DNA of 64,000 nucleotides from assembly GCF_001428845.1 (NCBI RefSeq), contig NZ_LMIU01000012.1, positions 66,857 to 130,856 on the forward strand. The letters run 5' to 3'. Both the position numbers and the translations under genes were made by a program. The notes beneath the pieces are model-generated. The model saw nothing but the letters and a program-made list of their open reading frames with translations, was not told where the DNA came from and did no database searches. Numbering within the stretch: the stretch's first letter is position 1; each line of letters begins with the position of its first letter. Below, in pieces: positions 11,266 to 21,362 of this stretch. This stretch comes from Achromobacter sp. Root83 (GTDB taxonomy: Bacteria; Pseudomonadota; Gammaproteobacteria; Burkholderiales; Burkholderiaceae_B).

Positions 11266-12192
11266 TCACGGGGCGGCGGCGGCGTGCGCCGCGCCGCGGT
11301 CCAGGTGCGCGACGTCTTCGAGCAGCAGGAGCATGGCGGTACAGTCCTGCTCCTGCCTGCCCCAGGATCGGGCCAGCGCGAACATCTCGCGGGCATAGCC
11401 GCCCAGGCCCAGCGGCGCGCCCACCGAGGCCGCCAGGTTCATGGCCAGGTTGATGTCCTTGTAGCCCATGCGCATGGGAAAGTCCGGGGTGATGTCGCCG
11501 GCCAGCACCTTGCCGGGAAAATTGGTCAGGAGCTGTCCGCGCCCGGCCGTGGTGCCGGATAGCACCTTGACCACGGTGTCGCGGTCCAGCCCGAGCTTGG
11601 CCGCGAACATCAGCGCCTCGCCGGTAAGGACCATGCCGACCATGGACATATAGTTGTTGACGAGCTTCAGGCGGATACCGGAGCCAAAGCCGCCCACGTG
11701 CACGATTTCGTCCGCCATGGCCGCGAAGATCGGGGACGCCTGATCGAAGTCCGCCCGGGCGCCGCCCGCCATGATCAGCGCCTTGCCCTGCGCCGCTTCG
11801 CGCGGGGTGCGTCCCACTGGCGCATCGATACAGCGCAGGCCCAGCGCGCCAAGGTCGGCGCCGATGCGGTCGGTCTCGGCGGCATCCCCCGTGCTCATCT
11901 CGATGACCAGGGCTCCGCGATTCAGGCCCGCAGCCGCGCCGCCGGGGCCGAACAGCGCCTCGCGGACATGAGAGGAAGTGGGCAGCATGGTGATCGCCAC
12001 ATCGCACCCGCGCGCCGCGTCGAACGGCGTTTCGGCGCGACGGTAGCCGGTATCGGCCAGGCGCTCCATGGCGGCGGGAACGACGTCATATCCAGAGACG
12101 GCGTATCCGTGCGCGGCGAGGTTGCGCAGCATCGCGCCGCCCATGACGCCCAGGCCTAGGAATGCGATGCGGGGTGCTTCGGTGTTTCCCAT
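11266..12192 (-). CDS. NAD(P)-dependent beta-hydroxyacid dehydrogenase (HIBADH/GlxR/YihU family)
   Basis: A 308-residue enzyme with the N-terminal Rossmann motif GLGVMGGAM and the family's catalytic-lysine block GGFGSGIRLKLVNNYMSM. It should reversibly oxidise a 3-hydroxy acid such as 3-hydroxyisobutyrate, tartronate semialdehyde or 3-sulfolactaldehyde; the member used here is unknown. It is encoded 23 bp after the LacI gene in the same direction and directly before the two permeases. Its context therefore links it to breakdown of the imported compound. The YihU subgroup, which acts on a sulfonate, is one option that fits the HpsN-like enzyme nearby. Confidence 0.85.
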   Translation of the reverse strand: MGNTEAPRIAFLGLGVMGGAMLRNLAAHGYAVSGYDVVPAAMERLADTGYRRAETPFDAARGCDVAITMLPTSSHVREALFGPGGAAAGLNRGALVIEMSTGDAAETDRIGADLGALGLRCIDAPVGRTPREAAQGKALIMAGGARADFDQASPIFAAMADEIVHVGGFGSGIRLKLVNNYMSMVGMVLTGEALMFAAKLGLDRDTVVKVLSGTTAGRGQLLTNFPGKVLAGDITPDFPMRMGYKDINLAMNLAASVGAPLGLGGYAREMFALARSWGRQEQDCTAMLLLLEDVAHLDRGAAHAAAAP

Positions 12193-12215
12193 GGGACTTC
12201 CTCTTTACGGTGGAC

Positions 12216-13268
12216 TCAGCTGCTGTGGCGCGCGCTGATGCTGCTTTGAGGCGGCGCGGTGGTGTCGCGGACGATCAGTTCAAGGTCGATGCAGACGTTT
12301 TCCGGGGGCGTCTCGGCGTCGGCCGCCAGCAGAATGTTGGCGGCGCGCTGACCCAGCTCGAAGGCGGGCACATTCAGCGTGGTAATGCCCGGCCGGCAAT
12401 GCGCGGCCATTTCGATGTTGTCGAAGCCCGTGATGGAAATCTGTTCGGGCACGCGCAGGTTCTGCCACAGGCATTCCTGCAGCGCGCCGTAGGCCAGGAT
12501 GTCGTTGCCGCACATCACCGCGGTGGGCGGCTCCGGGAGCCGCAGCAGCGCGACCATGGCGCGCCGTGCTTCCGGCACCGTGTAGGGCTTTTCGATCACG
12601 TACTGCGGCGGCAGTTCGATGCCGCGGCGTTGCAGCGCGCGCGTGAAGCCGGCGATCCGGTCGGCGGCGCGGTCGTTGTCCTTGGAGATGCCGGCGATCA
12701 CGCCCAGGCGGCGGTGGCCGATATCCAGCAGGTAGTCGGCGATACGCTGCGCGGCGGCGGCGTTGTCCCAGCCCACCGACGGCCACGGTTCGCAATCGCT
12801 GTAGTGGCAGGTGGTGACGAATGGGATGCCCTTGGATTGCAGGAGCTCGTAAAGCTCGGGGTCGCGGCAACGGCCGACCAGCATCATGGCGTCCACGCCG
12901 CGCTCTATCAGCGCGCGCACCTCGCCCGCCTCGCGCGCCGGACTGTAATTGGTGCTGGCCAGCAGCAGCTGGTAGCCGTGGTCGTGGATGGTCTGCTGCA
13001 TGCCGTCGACCAGCTTGGCGAACAGGGCGCTGTCGACCGTGGGGATGATGGCGCCCATCGTGCGGGTCTTGCGCGAGGCCAGCGAACGGGCCGCGCCGTG
13101 GGGTACATAGCCTGCTTCGGCCAGCAGGGCCATGGCGCGGGCGCGCAGGTCGGGCCGCACTTTTTCCGGGTGATTCAGCACCCGCGACAAGGTGGCCGAG
13201 GAAATGCCGCCGCTGGCGGCGATGGACTTCAGCGTGTCGCCCGACAGTGGGCTGGTATTTCGCTTCAT
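12216..13268 (-). CDS. LacI family transcriptional regulator of the divergent catabolic locus
   Basis: A 350-residue protein with a LacI helix-turn-helix at about residues 12-36 (TLKSIAASGGISSATLSRVL) and hinge region (YVPHGAARSLASRK), followed by a periplasmic-binding-protein-like sensor domain with the late block SITGFDNIEMAAHC. The ATG at 13268 has a perfect TGAAAGCGCTTTCA palindrome 5 bases upstream, where a ribosome site would be, so the gene is probably autorepressed. It sits between the two divergent arms of the dehydrogenase and importer locus and likely controls both. The inducer is presumably the imported substrate or an early oxidation product. Confidence 0.92.
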   Translation of the reverse strand: MKRNTSPLSGDTLKSIAASGGISSATLSRVLNHPEKVRPDLRARAMALLAEAGYVPHGAARSLASRKTRTMGAIIPTVDSALFAKLVDGMQQTIHDHGYQLLLASTNYSPAREAGEVRALIERGVDAMMLVGRCRDPELYELLQSKGIPFVTTCHYSDCEPWPSVGWDNAAAAQRIADYLLDIGHRRLGVIAGISKDNDRAADRIAGFTRALQRRGIELPPQYVIEKPYTVPEARRAMVALLRLPEPPTAVMCGNDILAYGALQECLWQNLRVPEQISITGFDNIEMAAHCRPGITTLNVPAFELGQRAANILLAADAETPPENVCIDLELIVRDTTAPPQSSISARHSS

Positions 13269-13272
13269 GGGT

Positions 13273-13286
13273 TGAAAGCGCTTTCA
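13273..13286. promoter_or_regulatory. LacI-type operator O1 (perfect palindrome)
   Basis: TGAAAGCGCTTTCA is a perfect 14-bp palindrome with the central CG and AAAGCGCTTT core usual for LacI/GalR operators. It lies immediately upstream of the LacI start codon on the minus strand, so binding would block transcription or translation start of the leftward operon. Confidence 0.75.
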
Positions 13287-13352
13287 GAAACTTGATGTCA
13301 TGAATATACCGTTATCGAACATTCGCGGTCTATCTCTAGGGTTTTCTCGGGG

Positions 13353-13380
13353 TTGAACGGGATTTTGACGCGCTTATTCT
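13353..13380 (+). promoter_or_regulatory. Candidate sigma-70 promoter for the rightward catabolic operon
   Basis: TTGAAC (13353-13358) and TATTCT (13375-13380) are separated by 16 bases, giving a predicted start near 13387. That start falls inside operator O2, the classic position for LacI-type repression. The boxes match the consensus only moderately, so this is a candidate. Confidence 0.4.
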
Positions 13381-13381
13381 T

Positions 13382-13395
13382 TGTATGCGCTTTCA
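13382..13395. promoter_or_regulatory. LacI-type operator O2
   Basis: TGTATGCGCTTTCA matches O1 at 12 of 14 positions and keeps one full half-site. It lies 109 bp from O1 centre to centre and overlaps the predicted start of the rightward operon. Two sites at this distance would allow DNA looping by a tetramer or independent control of the two arms. A perfect GAGTCCGGACTC palindrome follows at 13401-13412; its role is unknown. Confidence 0.6.
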
Positions 13396-13489
13396 AAAAT
13401 GAGTCCGGACTCAGAGCCGGGCCTGCCATCCGGGAATGGCGCGGCAGTTCGCGCATGCACACCGGAATCCACTATCTGGAGACAAAAGC

Positions 13490-15884
<2,395 letters not shown>

Positions 15885-15891
15885 GGCCATC

Positions 15892-16665
15892 ATGCAGAAC
15901 GATATATCCCGATTGTTCGATCTGGGAGATCGCGTTGCGCTGGTAAGCGGCGGCAGCTCGGGCATCGGCAAAGCCATCGGCCAGGCGCTGGCGCGGGCCG
16001 GAGCCCGAGTGGTGCTGGTGGCGCGGCGCGAAGCGGAGCTGGCCAGCGCGGTGAGCGAGTTCGCGGCGCAAGGCCTGGAGGCACAGGCGCTGCCTTGTGA
16101 CCTGGCTGACCGCGAGGCGCTGCGCGGCCTCGCGCAGCGCGCTGCGCAGCCATACGGCGCTCCCGACATCCTGGTCAACGCGTCCGGCATCAATGTGCGC
16201 AAGCCCTTCGAGGCCAACGGCGACGATGATTGGGACCGCTCGCTGGCGATCAATCTGACCGCGCCGTTCCTGCTGACCCGCGCGCTGGCGCCTGCCATGC
16301 GGGAGCGGGGTTGGGGAAGGATCATCAACATCACGTCGCTCCAATGCGTGCGCGCCTTTCCTGATAGCGCGCCCTATGGCGCGTCCAAGGGTGGCCTCAT
16401 GCAGCTGACTCGCGCCATCGCGGAATACTGGTCCCGCCATGGCGTGACCTGCAATGCGATCGCGCCAGGCTTCTTCGAGACGCCGCTGACCGCGCCGCTG
16501 ATGAGCGATCCGGCCCGGGTGCGGACGCTGGCCCAGAGCACCATGATCGGGCGCAACGGCCGGTTGAGCGACCTGCACGGCGCCGCGGTGTTCCTGGCGA
16601 GCGAGGCATCGGCCTATATCACTGGACAGACGCTGTTCGTCGATGGCGGTTTTTCGGCCCGTTGA
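15892..16665 (+). CDS. Short-chain dehydrogenase/reductase (SDR)
   Basis: A 257-residue classical SDR. It has the cofactor motif GGSSGIGKAIG at about residues 20-30, NASG, and the catalytic residues Ser149, Tyr162 and Lys166 (Y-G-A-S-K), with the ending GQTLFVDGGFSAR. ATG 15892 was chosen because the family starts about 15 residues before the glycine motif. It resembles gluconate 5-dehydrogenase-type SDRs, which interconvert a secondary alcohol and a ketone. Together with the zinc alcohol dehydrogenase that follows, it could epimerise a secondary alcohol before the HpsN-like step, as proposed for HpsO and HpsP in dihydroxypropanesulfonate users. This is inference. Confidence 0.88.
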   Translation: MQNDISRLFDLGDRVALVSGGSSGIGKAIGQALARAGARVVLVARREAELASAVSEFAAQGLEAQALPCDLADREALRGLAQRAAQPYGAPDILVNASGINVRKPFEANGDDDWDRSLAINLTAPFLLTRALAPAMRERGWGRIINITSLQCVRAFPDSAPYGASKGGLMQLTRAIAEYWSRHGVTCNAIAPGFFETPLTAPLMSDPARVRTLAQSTMIGRNGRLSDLHGAAVFLASEASAYITGQTLFVDGGFSAR

Positions 16666-16690
16666 ACGGCAACTTCTATGGAATCCCGCC

Positions 16691-17680
16691 ATGAAAGCCT
16701 TGGTGTACACAGCGCCCCGCGAACTCATGTTCCGCGAAGAGCCGGATCCTTCCCTGGCGGACGGCGATGCGCTGCTGCGCATCGAGGCCGTGGGCATCTG
16801 CGGCTCGGACATGCATGCGTATCACGGGCATGATCCCCGCCGCAATCCGCCCCTGATCCTCGGCCATGAATTCGTGGGCGAACTGGTCGGCGGCAGCCGC
16901 GCGGGCGAACGGGTCACGGCGAACCCCCTAATCCACTGCGGCTATTGCGATTTCTGCGTCCAGGGCCGCAACAATCTGTGCCGCAACCGTTCCATGGTGG
17001 GCATGACGCGGCCTGGCGCATTCGCCGAGTTGATGTCCATACCCGAACGCTGCCTGATCGCGATCCCGCAGGACATGTCGGCCCGCGCGGCGGCGCTGAC
17101 GGAGCCGGCGGCCACGGCCCTGCACGGCGTCATGCTGGCGCAGCGCGCGCTGTTCCGCCCGCTGGCGGAGGCGAGGGTGCTTGTGATCGGCGGTGGCGCG
17201 ATCGGGCTGCTTGCCGCGCTGCTGCTGCGCAGCCAGGGCTGCAGGGTCAGTCTGGCGGAGACCAACGGACTTCGGCGCGCGTCCGCGCAAAAGCACGCGG
17301 GCTGCCTCGCCTTCGATCCGCGGGAATGCCCGCCGGCGGCCGGCGGCTTCGAACTGGTCATAGACGCGGTTGGGGGAGCGCTCACGCGCCCGCTTGCACT
17401 GGCGGCGGTCCAGGCGGGCGGCGTCATGCTGCACGTCGGCCTGCAGGATTGGGCCAGCGAGATCGACATGCGCCGGCTCACACTGGAGGAGATCACGCTG
17501 GTCGGGGCGTACACCTACACGACGGCGGACATGCGGGCCGCGGTGGACGCGCTGTATCGCGGCGTGTTCGGCGACCTGGCATGGATAGATGAACGCCCGC
17601 TGGAAGACGGAGCAGAGGCTTTTTCGGACCTGGACCAGGGACGTTCCGCGGCGGCCAAGATCGTGCTCCGGACGCATTGA
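16691..17680 (+). CDS. Zinc-dependent alcohol dehydrogenase (MDR superfamily)
   Basis: A 329-residue medium-chain dehydrogenase. The catalytic zinc ligands Cys37 and His59-Glu60 (GHEF) are present, as are four structural-zinc cysteines (Cys83, Cys86, Cys89, Cys97). The Rossmann motif is VIGGGAIGLLAA. Family members include sorbitol, threonine and galactitol-1-phosphate dehydrogenases that oxidise a secondary hydroxyl. ATG 16691 begins the standard KALVYTAP strand. It lies 25 bp after the SDR gene in the catabolic operon. Substrate unknown. Confidence 0.88.
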   Translation: MKALVYTAPRELMFREEPDPSLADGDALLRIEAVGICGSDMHAYHGHDPRRNPPLILGHEFVGELVGGSRAGERVTANPLIHCGYCDFCVQGRNNLCRNRSMVGMTRPGAFAELMSIPERCLIAIPQDMSARAAALTEPAATALHGVMLAQRALFRPLAEARVLVIGGGAIGLLAALLLRSQGCRVSLAETNGLRRASAQKHAGCLAFDPRECPPAAGGFELVIDAVGGALTRPLALAAVQAGGVMLHVGLQDWASEIDMRRLTLEEITLVGAYTYTTADMRAAVDALYRGVFGDLAWIDERPLEDGAEAFSDLDQGRSAAAKIVLRTH

Positions 17681-17721
17681 CCGCTTCCCCACGGGGGCAA
17701 CGAAGAAAAGGAACCAGAGGC

Positions 17722-18540
17722 ATGAGTCAGATTACCTTCGAGCGGGTGCAGCGGACATTCAGCCGGGGCGGGGAGCAATTTCTCGCGCTGGAGGACGTGA
17801 GCTTCGAGGTGGGGGAAAGGGAGTTCGTCTCCATCGTCGGGCCGTCCGGCTGCGGCAAGACTACGCTGATGAGAATGGCGGCGGGCCTGGAATTTCCGTC
17901 CGCGGGTAGCGTGCGGGTGGGCGGAAAGGAGGTCGTCCAGCCGGGGCCCGACCGCGCGGTCGTGTTCCAGCAGTTCGCGCTCTTTCCATGGAAGACCGTG
18001 ACCGAGAACATCGGCTTCGGTCTGAAATGCAAGGGTGTCTCGCGCGAAGCGAGGGCCGCGACGGTGGCGCGCTATATCGACCTGATGGGCCTGGCGGGGT
18101 ACGAGCAGGCATACCCCCACCAACTGTCCGGCGGCATGCAGCAGCGCGTCGCCATCGCGCGCAGCTATGCGCTGGATCCCGATGTGCTGCTGATGGACGA
18201 GCCGTTCGGCGCGCTGGACGCCCAGACCCGCGTGGTCATGCAGGAAGAACTGGTCAAGCTGTCCCGGATCAATCCGCGCACGGTGCTGTTCATCACGCAC
18301 AGCGTCGAGGAAGCGGTGTACCTGTCGGATCGGGTCGTGGTGCTGACGGGCCGGCCGGGGCGGATCAAGGAAATCATCAACGTCGTCGACGTGCGCAAGC
18401 GCGAAGCCTGGGACAGCATGGAGAGGATCGAGGACGTTATGGACATGGAGGCGTTTGTGCATCTGCGCACGCACATCTGGAAGCTGCTCCGCGCGCAGGA
18501 AACCGAACCGCTGGACGCCGCGCTGGCTGAGGCGCACTGA
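17722..18540 (+). CDS. ABC transporter ATPase, SsuB/TauB type
   Basis: A 272-residue ATPase with Walker [10 protein letters not shown]-loop [10 protein letters not shown], signature LSGGMQQR, Walker [12 protein letters not shown] and switch His in [12 protein letters not shown] 17722 is preceded by AGAGG. It supplies energy to the two permeases of the leftward arm and the binding protein of this arm. The importer is therefore split over two divergent transcripts that must be co-expressed. Confidence 0.92.
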   Translation: MSQITFERVQRTFSRGGEQFLALEDVSFEVGEREFVSIVGPSGCGKTTLMRMAAGLEFPSAGSVRVGGKEVVQPGPDRAVVFQQFALFPWKTVTENIGFGLKCKGVSREARAATVARYIDLMGLAGYEQAYPHQLSGGMQQRVAIARSYALDPDVLLMDEPFGALDAQTRVVMQEELVKLSRINPRTVLFITHSVEEAVYLSDRVVVLTGRPGRIKEIINVVDVRKREAWDSMERIEDVMDMEAFVHLRTHIWKLLRAQETEPLDAALAEAH

Positions 18541-18552
18541 AGGAGCAAGGCG

Positions 18553-20811
18553 ATGAAGCACACCCATGACGGCGCCATGCCGGCGTCCGGCTCGAAACCT
18601 CAATACGGAGACGACGCGATGACCTCCCGGCTCGCCGCCTTGAAGACCGAGACTCCATGGTGGAGACTCGACGTCACCGCCGCCGACGCGCGGGCCATCG
18701 AGCCGCGCGAAATGCTCAGGATGCTGGAACAGCTGCTGCTGATCCGGCGCTTCGAGGAACAGCTCCTGAAGCTGAGCGTGGCCGGCATTCTGCACGGTCC
18801 GGCGCATTCAAGCATTGGGCAGGACGGCGCGGCGGTCGGCGCCATGTCGGTGCTGCAGTCGGCGGACAAGATCAACGGCACGCACCGGATGCACCACCAG
18901 TTCCTGGCCAAGGCGCTGAACCACGCCACGCCGGCAGGCTATTCTCCGCTGGCCTCGGGCACGCTGGAATCGCACCGCGACGTGGTGTACCGGACCTACG
19001 CCGAAATCCTGGGCCTGACGCCCGGCTATTGCGGGGGGCGGGGCGGCTCGATGCATTTGCGTTACCCCGAGGCGGGAATCTATGGCTCGAACGCCATCGT
19101 GGGCGGCAACCCCTCGCACGCCGTCGGCTACGCGTTCGCCGACAAACTGCGCGGGCGCGGCCATGTGTCCGTGGCTTTTTTCGGCGACGGCGCCATGCAG
19201 AGCGGCGCCGCCTACGAAGCCATGAACCTGGCGGCCCTTTACAGCACGCCCACGATCTTTTTCGTCGAGAACAATCTCTACGCCGTGTCCACGCACGTCT
19301 CGGAGCAGACCCGCGAGACCCGGCTGTCGGCTCGCGGCCTGTCGCTGGGGGTGCCGGCCATTGAGTTCGACGGCATGGATGTCGTGGCCGCGCGCCTGGC
19401 CATGCAGGAGGCGCTTGCCATCATCGGGCGCGACGGCGGGCCCGTGCTGCTGGAAGCGCAGACCTACCGCTACCTGCATCAGTCCGGCGCCTTGAAGGGC
19501 AGCGCCTTCCGCTATCGCGACAAGGAAGAGGAAGAGGCCTGGCAGGCGCGCGACCCCGCGCAGGCGTTCCCCGCGCAATTGCAGGCCCTGGGCCTGATCG
19601 ACCAGGCCGGCATCACCTTGCTCGAGCGCCGCGCGGATGAACTGATCGACGGTGCGCTGGACCGGCTGCTGGAGCACTACGGAGACGAGAAGTCTCAGCG
19701 CATCCGCCCCGAGCTGTGGCCAGATCCGGCCAGCGTGGACACGGGCATCCGGGGCGACCTGAGCGAGCTTGCGGGTGAGCGGATCGCCGAGCTGGAAGAC
19801 CAGGCGCCAGCCGGCCTTGAAGACGCCAAGTTCCAGGATGTGATTGCGCGGGCAATGCTGCTGAACATGCGTCGCGACGACGGCATCTTCATCCTGGGCG
19901 AGGATGTGCACCGGCTCAAGGGAGGAACGGCGGGCGCCACCAAGGACATCGGCGACCACTTTCCGGAACGGCTGATCGGCACGCCGATATGCGAAAACGG
20001 CTTTACCGGGCTGGCCCTGGGCGCCGCGCTGAACGGCATGCGGCCCGTGGTGGAGATCATGTATCCGGATTTCGCGCTGGTCGCGGCGGACCAGTTGTTC
20101 AACCAGATCGCCAAGGTGCGCCACATGTTCGGCGGAAAGTTCGCGGTGCCCGTGCTGGTGCGCAGCCGGGTCACGGCCGGCACCGGTTATGGCTCCCAGC
20201 ATTCGATGGACGCCAGCGGCCTGTTCGCGCAATACCCCGGATGGCGCATCCTGGCGCCCTCGCGTCCTTATGACTATATCGGGCTGCTCAATGCGGCGCT
20301 GCGTTGCAGCGATCCGGTCCTGATCGTGGAGTTCAACGACCTCTTCAAAAAAGTGGACAAAGTGCCGGCTGGGGATTGGGACTACATCATCCCCATAGGA
20401 CGAGCCCGCGTGGCGCGGGACGGCGCGCGCTGCACGATCCTGACCTACGGCGTCATGGTCGACGTCTGCTGCCAGGCGGCCGAACGCACGGGCATCGACG
20501 CGCAGGTGATCGATCTGCGCACGCTGGACCCCCTGGGCATCGACTGGGAAACCATCGAGGCGGGCGTCAGGCGTACGCAGGCGCTGATGATCGTGGAGCA
20601 GACCACGCGCGGCACGTCGATCGGTTCACGCCTGGCCAGCGACGCGCAAGCGCGGCTGTTTGATTGGCTGGACCACGAGATCGTTCACGTTACCGGTTCC
20701 AATTCGTCGCCGGTCGTATCCAAGGTGCTGGAGAGGGCGGCGCTGGCGGACGCGCATGCCGTTGAAACGGCCCTGAGGACTCTGGACAGCCGCCGCGGCG
20801 GTTCCCGCTGA
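18553..20811 (+). CDS. Fused alpha/beta thiamine-diphosphate dehydrogenase E1 (acetoin/2-oxoacid type)
   Basis: A 752-residue single chain. The N-terminal half matches E1 alpha, with the ThDP motif G211-D-G ... N240-N241 and 26 residues between them. A linker around residues 385-425 follows. The C-terminal half matches E1 beta (FILGEDVHRLKGGT, AADQLFNQIAKVRHMFGG). AcoA/AcoB and PdhA/PdhB are normally separate genes. It would decarboxylate a 2-oxo acid or cleave an acyloin and pass the acyl group to a lipoyl domain, most likely the one encoded at 21363. ATG 18553 has AGGAG 7 bases upstream; ATG 18619 is an alternative. No E3 gene is in the window. Confidence 0.88.
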   Translation: MKHTHDGAMPASGSKPQYGDDAMTSRLAALKTETPWWRLDVTAADARAIEPREMLRMLEQLLLIRRFEEQLLKLSVAGILHGPAHSSIGQDGAAVGAMSVLQSADKINGTHRMHHQFLAKALNHATPAGYSPLASGTLESHRDVVYRTYAEILGLTPGYCGGRGGSMHLRYPEAGIYGSNAIVGGNPSHAVGYAFADKLRGRGHVSVAFFGDGAMQSGAAYEAMNLAALYSTPTIFFVENNLYAVSTHVSEQTRETRLSARGLSLGVPAIEFDGMDVVAARLAMQEALAIIGRDGGPVLLEAQTYRYLHQSGALKGSAFRYRDKEEEEAWQARDPAQAFPAQLQALGLIDQAGITLLERRADELIDGALDRLLEHYGDEKSQRIRPELWPDPASVDTGIRGDLSELAGERIAELEDQAPAGLEDAKFQDVIARAMLLNMRRDDGIFILGEDVHRLKGGTAGATKDIGDHFPERLIGTPICENGFTGLALGAALNGMRPVVEIMYPDFALVAADQLFNQIAKVRHMFGGKFAVPVLVRSRVTAGTGYGSQHSMDASGLFAQYPGWRILAPSRPYDYIGLLNAALRCSDPVLIVEFNDLFKKVDKVPAGDWDYIIPIGRARVARDGARCTILTYGVMVDVCCQAAERTGIDAQVIDLRTLDPLGIDWETIEAGVRRTQALMIVEQTTRGTSIGSRLASDAQARLFDWLDHEIVHVTGSNSSPVVSKVLERAALADAHAVETALRTLDSRRGGSR

Positions 20812-20840
20812 TGCAGGGGCCCTTGCCTGGGAGACAAAAA

Positions 20841-21293
20841 ATGCTGAAAGACAAGCTGCTTGCCGCGCATCACACGGCCGTGTGCGTCAACGATTTCGAG
20901 AGGGCCCGGAACTTCTATACGGATTTTCTGGGCTTCGAGCTCGAAGGGGAAATGGACCATCGCTCCGAGCCTGCGCTGAGCGAGGTGGTCGGCCTGCCGG
21001 GAGCGACCATACGCTGGGCAATGCTGCGCCGGGGTTCGCACCGGGTCGAGCTGTTCAAGTACTACACCCCGGACGGCGACAAGCGGCCTAGGCGGCAATG
21101 CGATTTCGGCTACAGCCATATGGCGTTCGAGGTCGAGGACGTGGACGCCGTCTACGAGCAGGCGGCTCGCGCCGGCTACCAAAGCGTGTCCTCGCCGCGG
21201 ATCCTGCGGCAGGGGCGCACCAAGGTGTTCTACCTGATGGAACCCGAAGGCGCCATTACGGAGTTCATCCAGTTCATGAATCCCGCGGCCTAA
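20841..21293 (+). CDS. VOC/glyoxalase-fold metalloprotein with His-Glu-His-Glu site
   Basis: A 150-residue vicinal-oxygen-chelate protein. His11, Glu70, His93 and Glu141 sit at the four metal positions, a pattern shared with glyoxalase I and methylmalonyl-CoA epimerase, unlike the His-His-Glu of the extradiol dioxygenases. ATG 20841 follows GGGAG by about 8 bases; ATG 20811 is also in frame but lacks a ribosome site. It lies between the E1 and lipoyl-hydrolase genes, so an isomerase or epimerase role on a pathway intermediate is plausible. Substrate unknown. Confidence 0.8.
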   Translation: MLKDKLLAAHHTAVCVNDFERARNFYTDFLGFELEGEMDHRSEPALSEVVGLPGATIRWAMLRRGSHRVELFKYYTPDGDKRPRRQCDFGYSHMAFEVEDVDAVYEQAARAGYQSVSSPRILRQGRTKVFYLMEPEGAITEFIQFMNPAA

Positions 21294-21362
21294 GGCGCCG
21301 TCTTCCCGCGCCCCGGGCCTGTTCGATGCCCCGAGCCCTGTCGGAATTTCCAAGGAAAGAGC

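Noticed and set aside
18553..20811. Fused E1 as a sequencing artefact joining two genes
   Set aside because: The junction region reads as a normal linker in one frame, with no leftover start or ribosome site for a separate beta subunit. A base error cannot be fully excluded.
20841..21293. Extradiol dioxygenase assignment for the VOC protein
   Set aside because: The four-ligand His-Glu-His-Glu pattern fits glyoxalase/epimerase, not the two-His-one-Glu iron site of dioxygenases, and no aromatic pathway genes are adjacent.
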